A DNA stretch of 64,000 nt from Trichothermofontia sichuanensis B231 (GCF_026240635.1 NZ_CP110848.1:3181741-3245740), one strand, 5' to 3'; positions 39,226 through 48,973 are shown, numbered from the stretch's first letter. Numbers and translations: made by a program. Notes: generated by a model not told the origin, from the sequence alone.

Positions 39226-39797
39226 ATGGCAAAATATAATCCGGAAAAACATCATCGTCGATCGATTCATCTAAAAGGATACGATTATACGCAACCTGGA
39301 TCTTACTTTATTACCATTTGTACCTGGCAACGTCACTGTCTGTTTGGCGAAATTACCCACGGCCAAATGCAATTAAATCGTTACGGCGGAATTGTTCAAA
39401 AGCATTGGCAAAATCTTATTCGTCATCATCAATATATGGAATTAGGTGAATTTGTCATTATGCCTAATCATATACACGGCATTCTTATATTAAAAGATGT
39501 ATCTGAAGAAAGAAAATCTTTAGACATTGAATCCACACTTGTAAAATTAGAGAAGTCTCCTAAAAAAACACGGAATACCAGAAATTATTCGGGGCTTTAA
39601 GACATTTTCAGCGCGTCAGATTAATATGGTTCGTGATACACCAGGCGTTCCTGTCTGGCAACGTAATTACTACGAACATATTATTCGCAATCAGCAAGCA
39701 TACGATAAAATTTATCAATATATATAAAGACAATCCGGTATTATGGGATGTAGATCAATTACATCCAGAATGTCCATCTAAATTGGAATTTTTATAG
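39226..39797 (+). pseudogene. REP-associated tyrosine transposase (IS200-like, Y1 type), frameshifted twice
   Basis: YDYTQPGSYFITICTWQRHC and FVIMPNHIHGILIL (HxH metal-binding motif) identify a RAYT/TnpA-REP protein. At A7 (39561-39567) the frame is lost by one extra A. The continuation (HGIPEIIRGFKTFSARQIN, VPVWQRNYYEHIIRNQQAYD, including the catalytic-tyrosine region) is in the next frame. A second shift at TATATATA (about 39719) separates the last residues (DNPVLWDVDQLHPECPSK). Such proteins move or maintain REP palindromes. Confidence 0.85.
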
Positions 39798-39819
39798 ATT
39801 TACAATTTATCTTAAAATC

Positions 39820-40512
39820 TTAGATCATCCGATCGCTACTTCTTAATCTCTGAACAAAAGCCTGATGCTCAGCCGTTTGCAACCCTGCTTGCACCACTGC
39901 TAATAACCGCGATCGCTCATCCTGTAATAGCGCATCTACTGCCAACCATAACCCCGGAAACCCTTGACTGCGGATTACCCCTGCTGTATCCGGGTACAAG
40001 CGATCGTACTGCCCCTCTCGCCACACAAACCAGAGCAACTCATTGTCGTAGGTTTGCCAGACAATATATTCCCGTACCCGATTGCGACAATAGGCTCGTA
40101 ACTTATCATTTAAGTCATAGGCCGCACTACTCGCTGCTACCTCCACAATTAACTCCGGTGCCCCTTCAATATAATCATCCGCTGCAATTACCGACTGTCC
40201 CCCAACCGCAGGTTCCAAACGCAGCAACGCATCCGGTTGCGGCTCATTCTCCGCATCCAAACGCACCGTCGCATTATCCTGCAAATCCACACCGGGCGTC
40301 GCCAGCCAATAGGCTCCCAACCACGCTAAAATCGCGGCATGGGGCCGTCCATGCTGTTTTGCCCGTACTGGAGATGCCACGTAAACGGTGCCCTCCACTA
40401 ACTCAGCTTTGCGAATCTCTAGAGCGGCCTGATACCGCACTTCAAATTCAGCACGAGACAGCCGATCGCCATTCACTAACGGCGGGATATTGATCGCAGC
40501 CTGACTCGACAT
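39820..40512 (-). CDS. Uma2-family endonuclease-like protein (DUF820)
   Basis: A 230-residue intact protein. LSRAEFEVRYQAALEIRKAE and LVEGTVYVASPV form the N-terminal part. The PD-(D/E)xK-like core is NEPQPDALLRLEP...APELIVEVAASSAAYDLNDK, with PD, E and K candidates. EYIVWQTYDNELLWFVWREG follows. The family is greatly expanded in cyanobacteria and its biological role is not established. Confidence 0.9.
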   Translation of the reverse strand: MSSQAAINIPPLVNGDRLSRAEFEVRYQAALEIRKAELVEGTVYVASPVRAKQHGRPHAAILAWLGAYWLATPGVDLQDNATVRLDAENEPQPDALLRLEPAVGGQSVIAADDYIEGAPELIVEVAASSAAYDLNDKLRAYCRNRVREYIVWQTYDNELLWFVWREGQYDRLYPDTAGVIRSQGFPGLWLAVDALLQDERSRLLAVVQAGLQTAEHQAFVQRLRSSDRMI

Positions 40513-40587
40513 CGCAATTCCTCCCCCCGACGATCGTGTATCTTCCCATTCTAAAACAAACCTTTTGACGGCAAATCTTGCCTAAAA

Positions 40588-40630
40588 TTCCATCCAATTT
40601 CCATCGAAATTCCATCCAATTTCCATGTTC
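40588..40630. repeat. Short tandem repeat upstream of a Uma2 gene
   Basis: ATTCCATCCAATTTCCAT occurs twice in direct orientation, about 22 bases apart, in the leader of the minus-strand Uma2 gene. Confidence 0.7.
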
Positions 40631-40689
40631 ATTCCCGGCCAAACTGCGTAGGCTGAAAGCAATCTAGCCATAAACCTACGGAGTTGACC

Positions 40690-41526
40690 ATGAGCGGTAG
40701 TCCCAAGTATTCCTAAGCCGAACTCGAACGTCGTCGCCAAGCGGAACTGGAGGCCGAGCACCGTCGCCAAGTGGTGATGAGGAAAAACAACGGCGGGCGG
40801 AACTGGAGCGTCAACAGTTTGAACTCAGCGAACTGGAGCGCCAGGTGCAACAGATTTCCCCTGCTGATGCCACCAAGTTTGATGCGGCTGGACAGGCCCA
40901 GGTGCAACAAGCGTTGTCAACCGTGCAGCAGGCGATCGCCCAGGGAAATCCGGCAGCGGTACGGTCCCCCCTGCAACAGGCGATCGCGGCGGTGAACCAG
41001 CACAGTCAACAGGTGAGCCAACGACGGGCAGAATGGCAACGCCGCAAGGCCGAGGCAGAACAACAACAGGGTGAATTAATTGGCAGCGCTGATTGCGGGT
41101 CTGGAGGCTGATCCGGTGGTGATGCAGTGGCAGGCGGCGGCGATCGCCACGTTGCAACAGCAAGCCCAGGCCACCCAACAGGCGATCGTGACGGAACAGT
41201 TTGATCAAGTGGCTCCCTTGCTCAAGGCAGCCCAGGATCAGACCCAGGAGATCGTGGCGATCGCCAATGCCGCCCAACTCAAGGCCGATCAACGGGACTA
41301 CATCGCCAACAGCATTGCTCAAACCCTAGAGGAGATGGGCTTTGGCCTGCTTTACCGACAACCAGAACACGATCATCCCGCCAGTGCCATCTTGATCGGT
41401 GCGGCGACAAATTCTGGTAAGGGCATTTGTGTGAGTGTGCCGGTGGAAGGAGAAGTCTTATATGACGTGGAGGGGTATGCCATGGGCGGGATTTCCCTGG
41501 GCATGGGTTGCAGCGACGAATTATGA
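40690..41526 (+). pseudogene. Broken coiled-coil protein gene of unknown function
   Basis: One protein can be followed through three frames on the plus strand. It starts MSGSSPKYS, then a TAA (40708-40710, probably from CAA) interrupts AELERRRQAELEAEHRRQ. A -1 shift near 40780 leads to AELERQQFELSELERQVQQ and the helical part. Another shift near 41085 leads to LEADPVVMQWQAAAIATLQQ and the end NSGKGICVSVPVEG. The parent protein was a long Gln/Ala/Glu-rich coiled coil with a small C-terminal domain (LEEMGFGLLYRQPEHDHPAS). Function not recognised. Confidence 0.7.
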
Positions 41527-41637
41527 CGGTTACCGATTGCTGACCGAAAGATCGGTGCTAGAGTAAAACTATCTCTTTAAAGCAAATGGGGCTGGCTGCA
41601 ACCAACCCCTAGTATCCACTCGATGTGAGGAGAGACA

Positions 41638-43440
41638 ATGAAATATAGGCAATGTCGAGAGCGATCGGCTCTGGGAGTTGCGATCGCGGGTACAGTAGTA
41701 GCCGCTACTTTACCGATTCTGCCCCTAGGAGCAGGTAATGCGATCGCGTCCGAGCCGTTACCACAGGCCGACAGTATACCCGCCGAGAGTATAGCCCAAG
41801 ATTTCCAAAGTCGGGAAATTCTGAGCGAGAGAAATTTGGTTATGGATGCGGTGCCCAGCCTCCTGGACCTGCCGTTTGCCCGCATCCCCCGTGCCGAGGC
41901 CCCCGCCTTCCCTGCGACGGCTCCCTCTGGTGAGGCGATCGGGGCTGGTAATCAAGCATCACCTAAGCCAGCATCCCTTAGCCCAGCCTCACCGAGCTTT
42001 GAAGCTGCCGATGGTTTGGGCCAGATCACCTCGGTGAGCCAATTATCCGATGTGCAACCGACGGACTGGGCCTTCCAAGCCCTGCAATCCCTGGTGGAAC
42101 GGTATGGTTGTATTGTGGGCTATCCCGACGGGACCTTCCGAGGGCAACGGGCACTGAGCCGCTATGAATTTGCTGCGGGCTTGAATGCCTGCCTCGATCG
42201 CATCAATGAGTTGATCGCGGCAGCGACGGCGGACATGGCCACCAAGGAAGACCTCGCCAAGGTGCAACGCTTGCAGGAGGAATTCGCCACGGAACTGGTC
42301 TCCCTACGGGGCCGGGTGGATAATCTAGAGGCACGAACGGCCCAACTGGAGGCAACCCAATTCTCGACCACGACCAAGCTGGTGGGGGACGCCGTGTTTG
42401 GCTTGAGTAGCGCTAGTGGCAGTGAAATCGATAGCAGTACGATTTTTAGCGATCGCCTGCGATTGGGTCTGAATACCACCTTTTCCGGTCAAGATCTGCT
42501 CTTTACTCGCCTACAAGCCGCGAATACGACTTCCTTTGAGGAAAGTACGGGTACCCCCCAAAGTCGGCTCAGCTTTGACGGCTTGACCGGCGATGGCAAT
42601 GATGTGGTCCTGGATACCCTGCGTTACCAGTTTTTCTTTAACCCGAAACTGCGGGTAACGGTGAGTGCCACGGGAACGAAATTTGACGATATTTTTGCGA
42701 CCCTCAATCCCGAATTTTCCGACAATGTTGTCGGTAGTCTTTCCCGCTTTGGCCAATACAATCCCCTCTATCGCCTGGGGGATGGGGCGGGCTTGGGTCT
42801 GAACTATGACTTCAGTAAATCGCTGAATCTTTCCCTAGCCTATTTTGCCGATGATGCGGGGAATTCGGCGGATAAAGCCGGGTTATTTAATGGTCAATTT
42901 GCGGCCCTAGGGCAGTTAACCTATCAACCCAACGATCGTCTTGGGATCGGCCTAGCCTATAGCCGCTACTATGCCCCCGGCGGTCAGGCCCAGGTATCGG
43001 GGGGGACGGGCAGTGTGTTGGCGAATCAACCGTTTGCAGAGGCCGCCACGGCAGCCGATGTCTATGCTCTGAATGCAACCTATCGCCTGGGTTCACGGTT
43101 TAATCTCTCCGGTTGGTATGGTTATACCACTGCTCAGGGAGAATCCAGTGGCTTTAGGGGCGATCGGGCCACGATCCAAAACTGGGCTGTGACTTTAGGT
43201 TTCCTAGATCTCTTAGCCAGAGGAAATCTGGCAGGAATCATCTTCGGCCAACCCCCACGGGTAACAGACAGTGACTATCGTTCGGATGAGGCAGGCAGTA
43301 CCTACCATGTTGAAGCCTTCTATCGGTTCCGATTCAGCGAACGTTTTGCCCTCACGCCCGGTTTTTTTGTTACGAATAGCCCGGAACGGGACGGAAATAC
43401 CGTCTGGGTCGGCACGCTGCGTACTAGCTTTAGCTTCTAA
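41638..43440 (+). CDS. SLH-domain outer-membrane porin (SomA/iron-uptake porin type)
   Basis: A 600-residue protein with a signal peptide (GVAIAGTVVAATLPILPLGA). A Pro/Ala linker and one SLH domain at about residues 133-190 follow (DVQPTDWAFQALQSLVERYG, GYPDGTFRGQRALSRYEFAA). A short coiled coil (LQEEFATELVSLRGRVDNLE) and an OprB-like beta-barrel ending in aromatic TLRTSFSF complete it. The SLH domain tethers the barrel to peptidoglycan-linked polymer; the pore admits small solutes or iron. GAGGAGAG precedes the ATG. Confidence 0.93.
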   Translation: MKYRQCRERSALGVAIAGTVVAATLPILPLGAGNAIASEPLPQADSIPAESIAQDFQSREILSERNLVMDAVPSLLDLPFARIPRAEAPAFPATAPSGEAIGAGNQASPKPASLSPASPSFEAADGLGQITSVSQLSDVQPTDWAFQALQSLVERYGCIVGYPDGTFRGQRALSRYEFAAGLNACLDRINELIAAATADMATKEDLAKVQRLQEEFATELVSLRGRVDNLEARTAQLEATQFSTTTKLVGDAVFGLSSASGSEIDSSTIFSDRLRLGLNTTFSGQDLLFTRLQAANTTSFEESTGTPQSRLSFDGLTGDGNDVVLDTLRYQFFFNPKLRVTVSATGTKFDDIFATLNPEFSDNVVGSLSRFGQYNPLYRLGDGAGLGLNYDFSKSLNLSLAYFADDAGNSADKAGLFNGQFAALGQLTYQPNDRLGIGLAYSRYYAPGGQAQVSGGTGSVLANQPFAEAATAADVYALNATYRLGSRFNLSGWYGYTTAQGESSGFRGDRATIQNWAVTLGFLDLLARGNLAGIIFGQPPRVTDSDYRSDEAGSTYHVEAFYRFRFSERFALTPGFFVTNSPERDGNTVWVGTLRTSFSF

Positions 43441-43533
43441 GGGTTCTCACCGAGTGGCTAAAGTCTCGCAACCGCCTCTTTTCTCACATCACATCTAGTC
43501 TCGATCGTTCAAAAAAAATAGTCACGGGGTAGG

Positions 43534-43723
43534 TACAGCCTTTACCTCAATCATAAAGTACCGTTTTACCTGGGTAGGATGGGAGCATACCCCTGATGCA
43601 ACCCTCACCCTAAATCCCTCTCCCAGAACGGGAGAGGGACTTAAAAATCCGGCTGCCCTTGACCTCATCTCCCCGAAAACGGGGGGTTAGGGGGACTGGC
43701 AAAAGGGTAGGTAAAGGCTGTAT
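43534..43723 (-). repeat. Family A palindromic repeat, abutting a gene stop
   Basis: Ends are TACAGCCTTTACCTCAATC and AGGTAAAGGCTGTAT. The last T is also the first base (plus strand) of the stop codon of the hypothetical gene at 43723, so the element sits exactly at the end of that reading frame. Confidence 0.78.
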
Positions 43724-44139
43724 CAGTTTGCCGGTAGTTGAGCTTGCAGATGGGTATACCAGTCGATCGCTAGCGTTATTTCCGTAAATGGAATCGCCAA
43801 TGGCTGGCTCCTCTCTAACACCTCTATTTCTAAAACGATTGTCCGTCCTGAAGCAGGTGGATCACTCGGTTTGATTACCTGGCCATCAACCCGCAGTTGT
43901 ACTGATCGCACTTGGCTGAGCGCGATAGTTTGCAGATTAATCGGTCCTTGACGCGTGGGTTTCCCCCAGGTTAGGGTTTCTCCCTTTTGGCCCAAAACGG
44001 CATAAATGTCGTATTTTGAGCGATCGTAGTCGGCAGCCCAACGTCGATAAGCCTCTAGCTTTTGATATTCATTCCACCCTGCCCAGGCCAATCCGATAAA
44101 TACTCCCAGCAGCGGCAGCCAAATCAAGCCATGTACCAT
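43723..44139 (-). CDS. Hypothetical membrane-anchored protein, 138 residues
   Basis: One N-terminal transmembrane helix (GLIWLPLLGVFIGLAWAGW) is followed by a charged segment (EYQKLEAYRRWAADYDRSKY) and a beta-rich domain (YDIYAVLGQKGETLTWGKPT). The latter resembles pleckstrin-like or DUF2550-type folds, but not clearly. The gene follows the epimerase gene on the same strand after 45 bp. Function unknown. Confidence 0.7.
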   Translation of the reverse strand: MVHGLIWLPLLGVFIGLAWAGWNEYQKLEAYRRWAADYDRSKYDIYAVLGQKGETLTWGKPTRQGPINLQTIALSQVRSVQLRVDGQVIKPSDPPASGRTIVLEIEVLERSQPLAIPFTEITLAIDWYTHLQAQLPAN

Positions 44140-44184
44140 CGTTCCCGTGTCCTAGTTTTTATATAAAAATGCTCCCATCTATCT

Positions 44185-45192
44185 CTAGAGATAGTAACTG
44201 CGGTACCACTCGACAAAACGAGCCAGACCAACCGCGATCGGGGTTTTCGGTTCAAATCCAACAGCGTCTTTCAGAGCCGTAATATCTGCATAGGTTTCCA
44301 CCACATCCCCCGGCTGCATGGGTAGGAAGTTTTTCTCCGCTGATTGTCCCAAAGCTATTTCTAGTTCCGCAATGAAGTCTAAAAGCGCCACGGGCTGATG
44401 GTTGCCAATATTATAAATCCGATAGGGCGCATGACTGCGACTGGGATCAGATTGATCGGCTTGATAGGTTGGGTCAGCAACTGGCACCTGATCAAGGACC
44501 CGAACGACCCCTTCCACAATATCATCAATATAGGTAAAATCTCGACGCATTTTACCATAGTTAAATACGTCGATCGGGCGTCCTGCCAGAATGGCCTGGG
44601 TAAACTTAAAATAGGCCATATCGGGTCGTCCCCAAGGACCATACACCGTAAAAAAGCGCAGCCCAGTTGTGGGTAATTGGTACAGATGACTGTAGGTATG
44701 GGCCATCAGTTCATTGGCTTTTTTAGTGGCAGCATAAAGGCTTACTGGATGGTCTACATTATGCTGAACCGCAAAGGGAATTACCCGATTCGCTCCATAA
44801 ACCGAACTGGAAGAGGCATACACCAAATGGGCTACCTGGTGATGACGGCATCCTTCTAAAATATTGACAAACCCAACAAGATTACTATCCACATAAGCGT
44901 GGGGATTTTCTAGGGAATACCGGACACCGGCTTGCGCCGCAAGATGAATGACACGATCGGGCGCATGGGTTGCAAACAATGCCGCGATCGCTTCCCGATC
45001 GGCTAGATCTAAGAGGTAAAACTGAAAATTTGCATGGGTTTGCAATTGGGCTAGACGATCGCGCTTAAGTTGGACATCATAATACGGATTGAGGTTATCG
45101 AGTCCCAGCACCGTTTCACCGCGATCGAGAAGACGCTGACTCACATAAAAACCAATAAACCCTGCTGCCCCCGTTACCAAAATTGTTGCCAT
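44185..45192 (-). CDS. NAD-dependent epimerase, probable UDP-glucuronate 4-epimerase
   Basis: A 335-residue short-chain dehydrogenase-type epimerase. VTGAAGFIGFYVSQRLLDRG is the NAD-binding GxxGxxG. GLDNLNPYYDVQLKRDRL is typical of UDP-glucuronate epimerases. YASSSSVYG and SLYAATKKANE hold the catalytic Ser and Tyr-x3-Lys. FTVYGPWGRPDMAYFKF and the ending FVEWYRSYY agree. It supplies UDP-galacturonate for polysaccharide synthesis. Confidence 0.92.
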   Translation of the reverse strand: MATILVTGAAGFIGFYVSQRLLDRGETVLGLDNLNPYYDVQLKRDRLAQLQTHANFQFYLLDLADREAIAALFATHAPDRVIHLAAQAGVRYSLENPHAYVDSNLVGFVNILEGCRHHQVAHLVYASSSSVYGANRVIPFAVQHNVDHPVSLYAATKKANELMAHTYSHLYQLPTTGLRFFTVYGPWGRPDMAYFKFTQAILAGRPIDVFNYGKMRRDFTYIDDIVEGVVRVLDQVPVADPTYQADQSDPSRSHAPYRIYNIGNHQPVALLDFIAELEIALGQSAEKNFLPMQPGDVVETYADITALKDAVGFEPKTPIAVGLARFVEWYRSYYL

Positions 45193-45336
45193 TAGGACCT
45201 ATCCAGGCAAGGATGACGTTAATCACTACTAGCAAGAAGGCTCAGTGCCGTCAACTGCTGATCCGATGCTAATCGGGAAGGGTATGGGGCCTGATAGACT
45301 GGCATTCCTGCTTGCCCCATTCTTCCCATACCTGCC

Positions 45337-45443
45337 TATGGTCAATCCAAATAAGAACGATACAGTTTTTCACTCCCCTCTCCCGCTCTGGGAGAGCGGC
45401 TGGGGGTGAGGGTGGTGTTTCAGCCTAAATGGCAATGACTATA
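45337..45443 (+). repeat. Family B palindromic repeat
   Basis: A 107-bp copy starting TATGGTCAATCCAAATAAG and ending GGCAATGACTATA, with the central CTCTCCCGCTCTGGGAGAG palindrome. Confidence 0.8.
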
Positions 45444-45452
45444 TCTCTTCAG

Positions 45453-45627
45453 ATACAGCCTTTACCTAATTTACTCAGTACATAGTTAAGGGTTGGATCT
45501 CGATCCGACCGGCAGCCCTCATCCCCCAACCCCCTCTCCCAACTGGGGCGAAGACAACCCTCACCCGCGGGCTGCACCCATCCTACCCCGGCAAAACTGT
45601 ACTTTGTGATTGAGGTAAAGACTGTAT
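45453..45627 (-). repeat. Family A palindromic repeat
   Basis: Ends ATACAGCCTTTACCT and AGGTAAAGACTGTAT are inverse complements with one difference. One internal palindrome has been deleted compared with the 223-bp copy at 24958. It lies nine bases from a family B copy. Confidence 0.8.
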
Positions 45628-45740
45628 CAGATATCGGGACACGAGAGGACTCCTAGGGGATGCTGCGGATAAGGCCAGCGGCAGAGACTAGCTCATCTTT
45701 TACAATTGGGGAACAGTTTGATTTTGGGCAGTTGGCGTTA

Positions 45741-45976
45741 TGACGGATCAGGCCGTAGGCAGCACCACGGGGGCAGAGGCGATCGATGACCACAAGGTCA
45801 TAGGCCTAGAAGCCCAGCGACAGCGGTGTGGTGTCTCCAAACGATGCGATCGCGTATCGTCGGCATTGGCGCAAAACCCATTCCCTAGGCCAACCTCAAC
45901 CAGATGCTGCTAGCGGCAGGATTGGCTCCCCGCAAAGATAAGGAAACTGCCTTCTATTACGGTTGCGGACATTGAA
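45741..45976 (+). other. Possible remnant gene upstream of ureG
   Basis: A short frame ends [26 protein letters not shown] and stops 13 bases before the ureG start. It looks like the tail of a real protein, but the upstream part has stops in all frames. I do not recognise the family. It may be a decayed gene once in an operon with ureG. Confidence 0.35.
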
Positions 45977-45988
45977 AGGGCTAAGGGT

Positions 45989-46588
45989 ATGACAGCCTTA
46001 CGGATTGGAGTCGCGGGTCCAGTGGGGTCGGGGAAAACGGCTCTAGTGGATATTCTGTGTAAAACTTTGCGGCAGCAGTATCAGATCGCGGTTGTGACCA
46101 ATGATATTTACACCCAAGAAGACGCTAACTTTCTGGTACGGAGTCAGGCGTTGCCTGCCGATCGCATTATTGGCGTTGAAACAGGCGGCTGTCCCCATAC
46201 CGCGATCCGGGAAGATGCCTCCATTAACCTCGTCGCGATTGCCGAGCTAGAGCAGCGATTCCCAACCCTAGATTTGCTCTTCGTTGAAAGCGGCGGCGAT
46301 AATTTGGCGGCAACGTTCAGCCCGGAGTTGGTGGATTTAACCCTGTACGTGATTGATGTGGCTGCCGGGGACAAAATTCCCCGCAAAGGCGGCCCCGGCA
46401 TCACCAAGTCCGATCTGCTGGTGATTAACAAAACTGATCTAGCGCCCCTCGTTGGGGCTGATCTGGCGGTTATGGAGCGGGATGCCAAGGCCATGCGCGG
46501 CGATAAACCCTTTGTCTTTACCAACCTGAAGACCCAGACTGGCGTTGACGCGATCGTGAACTTTATCCAACACCATCTGATCGCGTAG
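45989..46588 (+). CDS. ureG: Urease accessory GTPase UreG
   Basis: A 199-residue SIMIBI GTPase. Motifs are the P-loop [48 protein letters not shown] (the Cys-Pro-His nickel site), [15 protein letters not shown], and the base-recognition NKTD. It loads nickel into urease with UreE, UreF and UreD. No other urease gene is in the window, so the set is scattered, as is common in cyanobacteria. Confidence 0.96.
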   Translation: MTALRIGVAGPVGSGKTALVDILCKTLRQQYQIAVVTNDIYTQEDANFLVRSQALPADRIIGVETGGCPHTAIREDASINLVAIAELEQRFPTLDLLFVESGGDNLAATFSPELVDLTLYVIDVAAGDKIPRKGGPGITKSDLLVINKTDLAPLVGADLAVMERDAKAMRGDKPFVFTNLKTQTGVDAIVNFIQHHLIA

Positions 46589-46683
46589 CCCCCCGTTTGC
46601 TGGAGGCAACAATTGGCTGGCGACTATGGCACTATGGGAATATCAAGTGTAATGCCAGGTCTTTATAGGACAGTCGTATCACC

Positions 46684-47631
46684 TTGCAAATTACATTTCT
46701 TGGTACCAGTTCAGGTGTTCCTACCCGTAGCCGCAATGTTTCCAGTATTGGCCTGCGACTGCCACAGCGAGCTGAAGTCTGGCTGTTTGACTGTGGCGAA
46801 GGGACCCAACATCAATTACTGCGCAGTGATCTTAAACTGAGTCAGATCAGCCGTATTTTTATCACCCACATGCATGGTGATCATATTTTTGGCTTGATGG
46901 GGCTACTGGCCAGCTACGGCTTGGCAGGCAATCCCACGGCGATCGATCTGTATGGTCCCCGACCGTTAAAAGACTACCTGCGGGCCTGTGAGCGTTATTC
47001 CCAAACGCGCCTTTCCTTCCCCGTCAATATCCATGCGGTTGAACCCGGTGTTATCTATGAAGACGATGAATTCCTGGTAACCTGCGCTCCCTTGACCCAT
47101 CGGATACCTGCCTTTGGCTACCGGGTGGTTGAGAAAGATCGTCCTGGACACTTCGACGTGAGCAAAGCGCAGGCAATGGGCATTCCACCGGGACCAATCT
47201 ACGGTCGCTTAAAGCGTGGGGAAACGGTCATCCTGGAGGATGGACGACGCTTGCAAGGGCAGGATTTTTGCGGACCAACCGAAATTGGTCGGAAGTTTGT
47301 CTACTGTACCGATACAATTTATTGTGACCAAGCGGTAGCCTTAGCCCAAGATGCAGATGTTTTAGTCCATGAGGCCACCTTTGCCCATCAAGATGCGGAA
47401 TTAGCCTATCAACGATTACATTCAACTTCAACAATGGCGGCTCAGGTAGCGCTTGCTGCCCAAGTCCACTGCTTGATCATGACTCACTTCAGTCCCCGCT
47501 ATGCACCGGGCAACGCGATCGTCTTGAATGATTTACTCCAGGAAGCACGGATGATTTTTGCCAATACCCAAATGGCGTATGACTTTATGACCTATGAGAT
47601 TAATCGTCGTTCCTATGGTCAATCCAAATAA
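46684..47631 (+). CDS. rnz: Ribonuclease Z (tRNA 3' processing)
   Basis: A 315-residue metallo-beta-lactamase nuclease. [20 protein letters not shown] is the canonical start and begins with TTG; an in-frame TAG 15 bases upstream rules out anything longer. [13 protein letters not shown] is the HxHxDH zinc motif. [21 protein letters not shown] and IMTHFSPRY complete the site. It trims 3' ends of tRNA precursors. Its last five codons and stop (YGQSK-stop) are the first 18 bases of a family B repeat, so its original C-terminus has been replaced. Confidence 0.95.
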   Translation: MQITFLGTSSGVPTRSRNVSSIGLRLPQRAEVWLFDCGEGTQHQLLRSDLKLSQISRIFITHMHGDHIFGLMGLLASYGLAGNPTAIDLYGPRPLKDYLRACERYSQTRLSFPVNIHAVEPGVIYEDDEFLVTCAPLTHRIPAFGYRVVEKDRPGHFDVSKAQAMGIPPGPIYGRLKRGETVILEDGRRLQGQDFCGPTEIGRKFVYCTDTIYCDQAVALAQDADVLVHEATFAHQDAELAYQRLHSTSTMAAQVALAAQVHCLIMTHFSPRYAPGNAIVLNDLLQEARMIFANTQMAYDFMTYEINRRSYGQSK

Positions 47632-47719
47632 GAACGATACAACTTTGACTTCCCTCTCCCGCGCTGGGAGAGGGGTAGGGGGTGAAGGTGCTGTTTCCAC
47701 CTAAATTGTAATGACTATA
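47614..47719 (+). repeat. Family B palindromic repeat overlapping the end of rnz
   Basis: A 106-bp copy beginning TATGGTCAATCCAAATAAG inside rnz; the TAA in this end is the rnz stop codon. It ends TGTAATGACTATA. Confidence 0.82.
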
Positions 47720-47859
47720 ACTGCTGAGCGTGCAAGCTGTCTTAGCAAGCGTTCAACTTCGGCTAGCGATTGTTAGGATTTTGGTTAGACTTTTTTGCAA
47801 GCATTGAACTATCCTCGCTATGCAAGGTGGGTGGGCGATGTAGGGTACCGACCTGGCTC

Positions 47860-48082
47860 CTGCTTTTACCTAATTTACTCAGTACACGATTAAGGTTTGG
47901 ATGTTGATCCTAGCGGCAGCCCGCATTGCCCAACCCCTTCGCCCCACTTGGGAGAAGGGGAACTGGATTTCCAAGTCCCTCTCCCGCTCTGGGCGAGGGA
48001 TTTAGGGTGAGGGCCACACCCGCGGGCTGCACCCATTCTACCTTTGTAAAACTGTACTTTATGATTGAGGTAAAGACTGTAT
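47860..48082 (+). repeat. Family A palindromic repeat overlapping the end of the JAMM peptidase gene
   Basis: A copy of about 223 bp from TGCTTTTACCTAATTTACTC to GAGGTAAAGACTGTAT, with both internal palindromes. Its right end encodes, on the minus strand, the last residues and the TAA of the peptidase gene. Confidence 0.82.
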
Positions 48083-48559
48083 CCCCGAAACTATTGCTTC
48101 TGGTTGAAATTGATGTTGCTTATCCAGAGTCCAACTACGCAATTCCTGGGCTGTTCCCTGCTCCACTGCCACAATCACATAGGAATACCCCGACCAAGCA
48201 CAGGCACGATCGCGTTCAGAGGGCACCGCTGGATAATCCGGATGCGAGTGGTAAATGCCAATGATCACCAACCCCAGATCCCGTGCCTGTCGCTGAGCCA
48301 TCAGTAAATCCTGGGGAGCAATCCAATAGCGTTGGGACTTCGTCAGGGATTTTGGATCGGAGGCCGCAAGTTCGTTCAGTTCCGTCGCGATCTCTGCCTG
48401 CCATTGATTCGTGACTGGGATGATTTGACGCACATATTTATGCAGTTGATCCCCTTGCCAATGGTGTTCACCTAACAAAATGCCACAACATTCTTCATTA
48501 TAAGTTTGTTCAGCATGATGTCGAATTTCTTGCTGCTGGGCTGGGGTGAGATACAACAT
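48059..48559 (-). CDS. M67-family (JAMM/Mov34) metallopeptidase
   Basis: A 166-residue JAB-domain protein. Glu in NEECCGILLGEHHW, and GIYHSHPDYPAVPSERDRA (HxHPx7Sx2D) supply the zinc site and catalytic glutamate. Prokaryotic members cleave isopeptide-like bonds or process sulfur-carrier proteins of the ThiS/MoaD type. The C-terminal IQSLPQS and stop are encoded by a family A repeat. The partner protein is not in the window. Confidence 0.92.
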   Translation of the reverse strand: MLYLTPAQQQEIRHHAEQTYNEECCGILLGEHHWQGDQLHKYVRQIIPVTNQWQAEIATELNELAASDPKSLTKSQRYWIAPQDLLMAQRQARDLGLVIIGIYHSHPDYPAVPSERDRACAWSGYSYVIVAVEQGTAQELRSWTLDKQHQFQPEAIVSGIQSLPQS

Positions 48560-48624
48560 TTTAAGCCTTGATGGATCATCCTCTTTAATGATAAGAGTAC
48601 CTCAAAGAATTCAAATTTTTGATC

Positions 48625-48764
48625 TATAGTTATTTCAGATTAGAAAGAGATGTCTAAGCCCCTGTCCCGCTCTGGGAGAGAGATTTAGGGTGAGGGCCAC
48701 ACCTGTGGACTGCGCCCAGCCTACCCAGGTAAACCTATACTTTATGATTCAGGTAAAAGCTATA
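48625..48764 (+). repeat. Chimeric repeat: family B left end joined to family A right end
   Basis: The left part (TATAGTTATTTCAGATTAG, AAGAGATGTCTAAGCCCC) equals the reversed variant family B copy at 28131. After the shared palindrome (CCCGCTCTGGGAGAG) it continues as family A (GATTTAGGGTGAGGGCCACA to AGGTAAAAGCTATA). Confidence 0.75.
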
Positions 48765-48861
48765 CCTCCATACCGAAAAGCTAATCATACCGAAAAGCTA
48801 ATTAATCCTGTCCCAGCGATCGTGCCTGGGCTGGGCAATCCTGAGAATTGCAAAAATCGTA

Positions 48862-48973
48862 GGCTCTCCTGAGTTTATGGTGGGGGCGCTACGCGCCCCC
48901 ACCATAAACTCAACGTTTCCGATCGTTTATTTGTAGTTGCTGATACTGTTTACCCCAAAATCCCAGAAGAGCC
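48862..48973 (+). mobile_element. 112-bp MITE (copy 2)
   Basis: Starts GGCTCTCCTG and ends CAGAAGAGCC, with the same 18-bp-stem palindrome as copy 1. The perfect 8-bp target duplication AAATCGTA lies at 48854-48861 and 48974-48981. Confidence 0.92.

Noticed and set aside
45741-45976. A ureE or ureF gene upstream of ureG
   Set aside because: No urease-accessory motif could be recognised in any frame; only an unidentified short tail is present.
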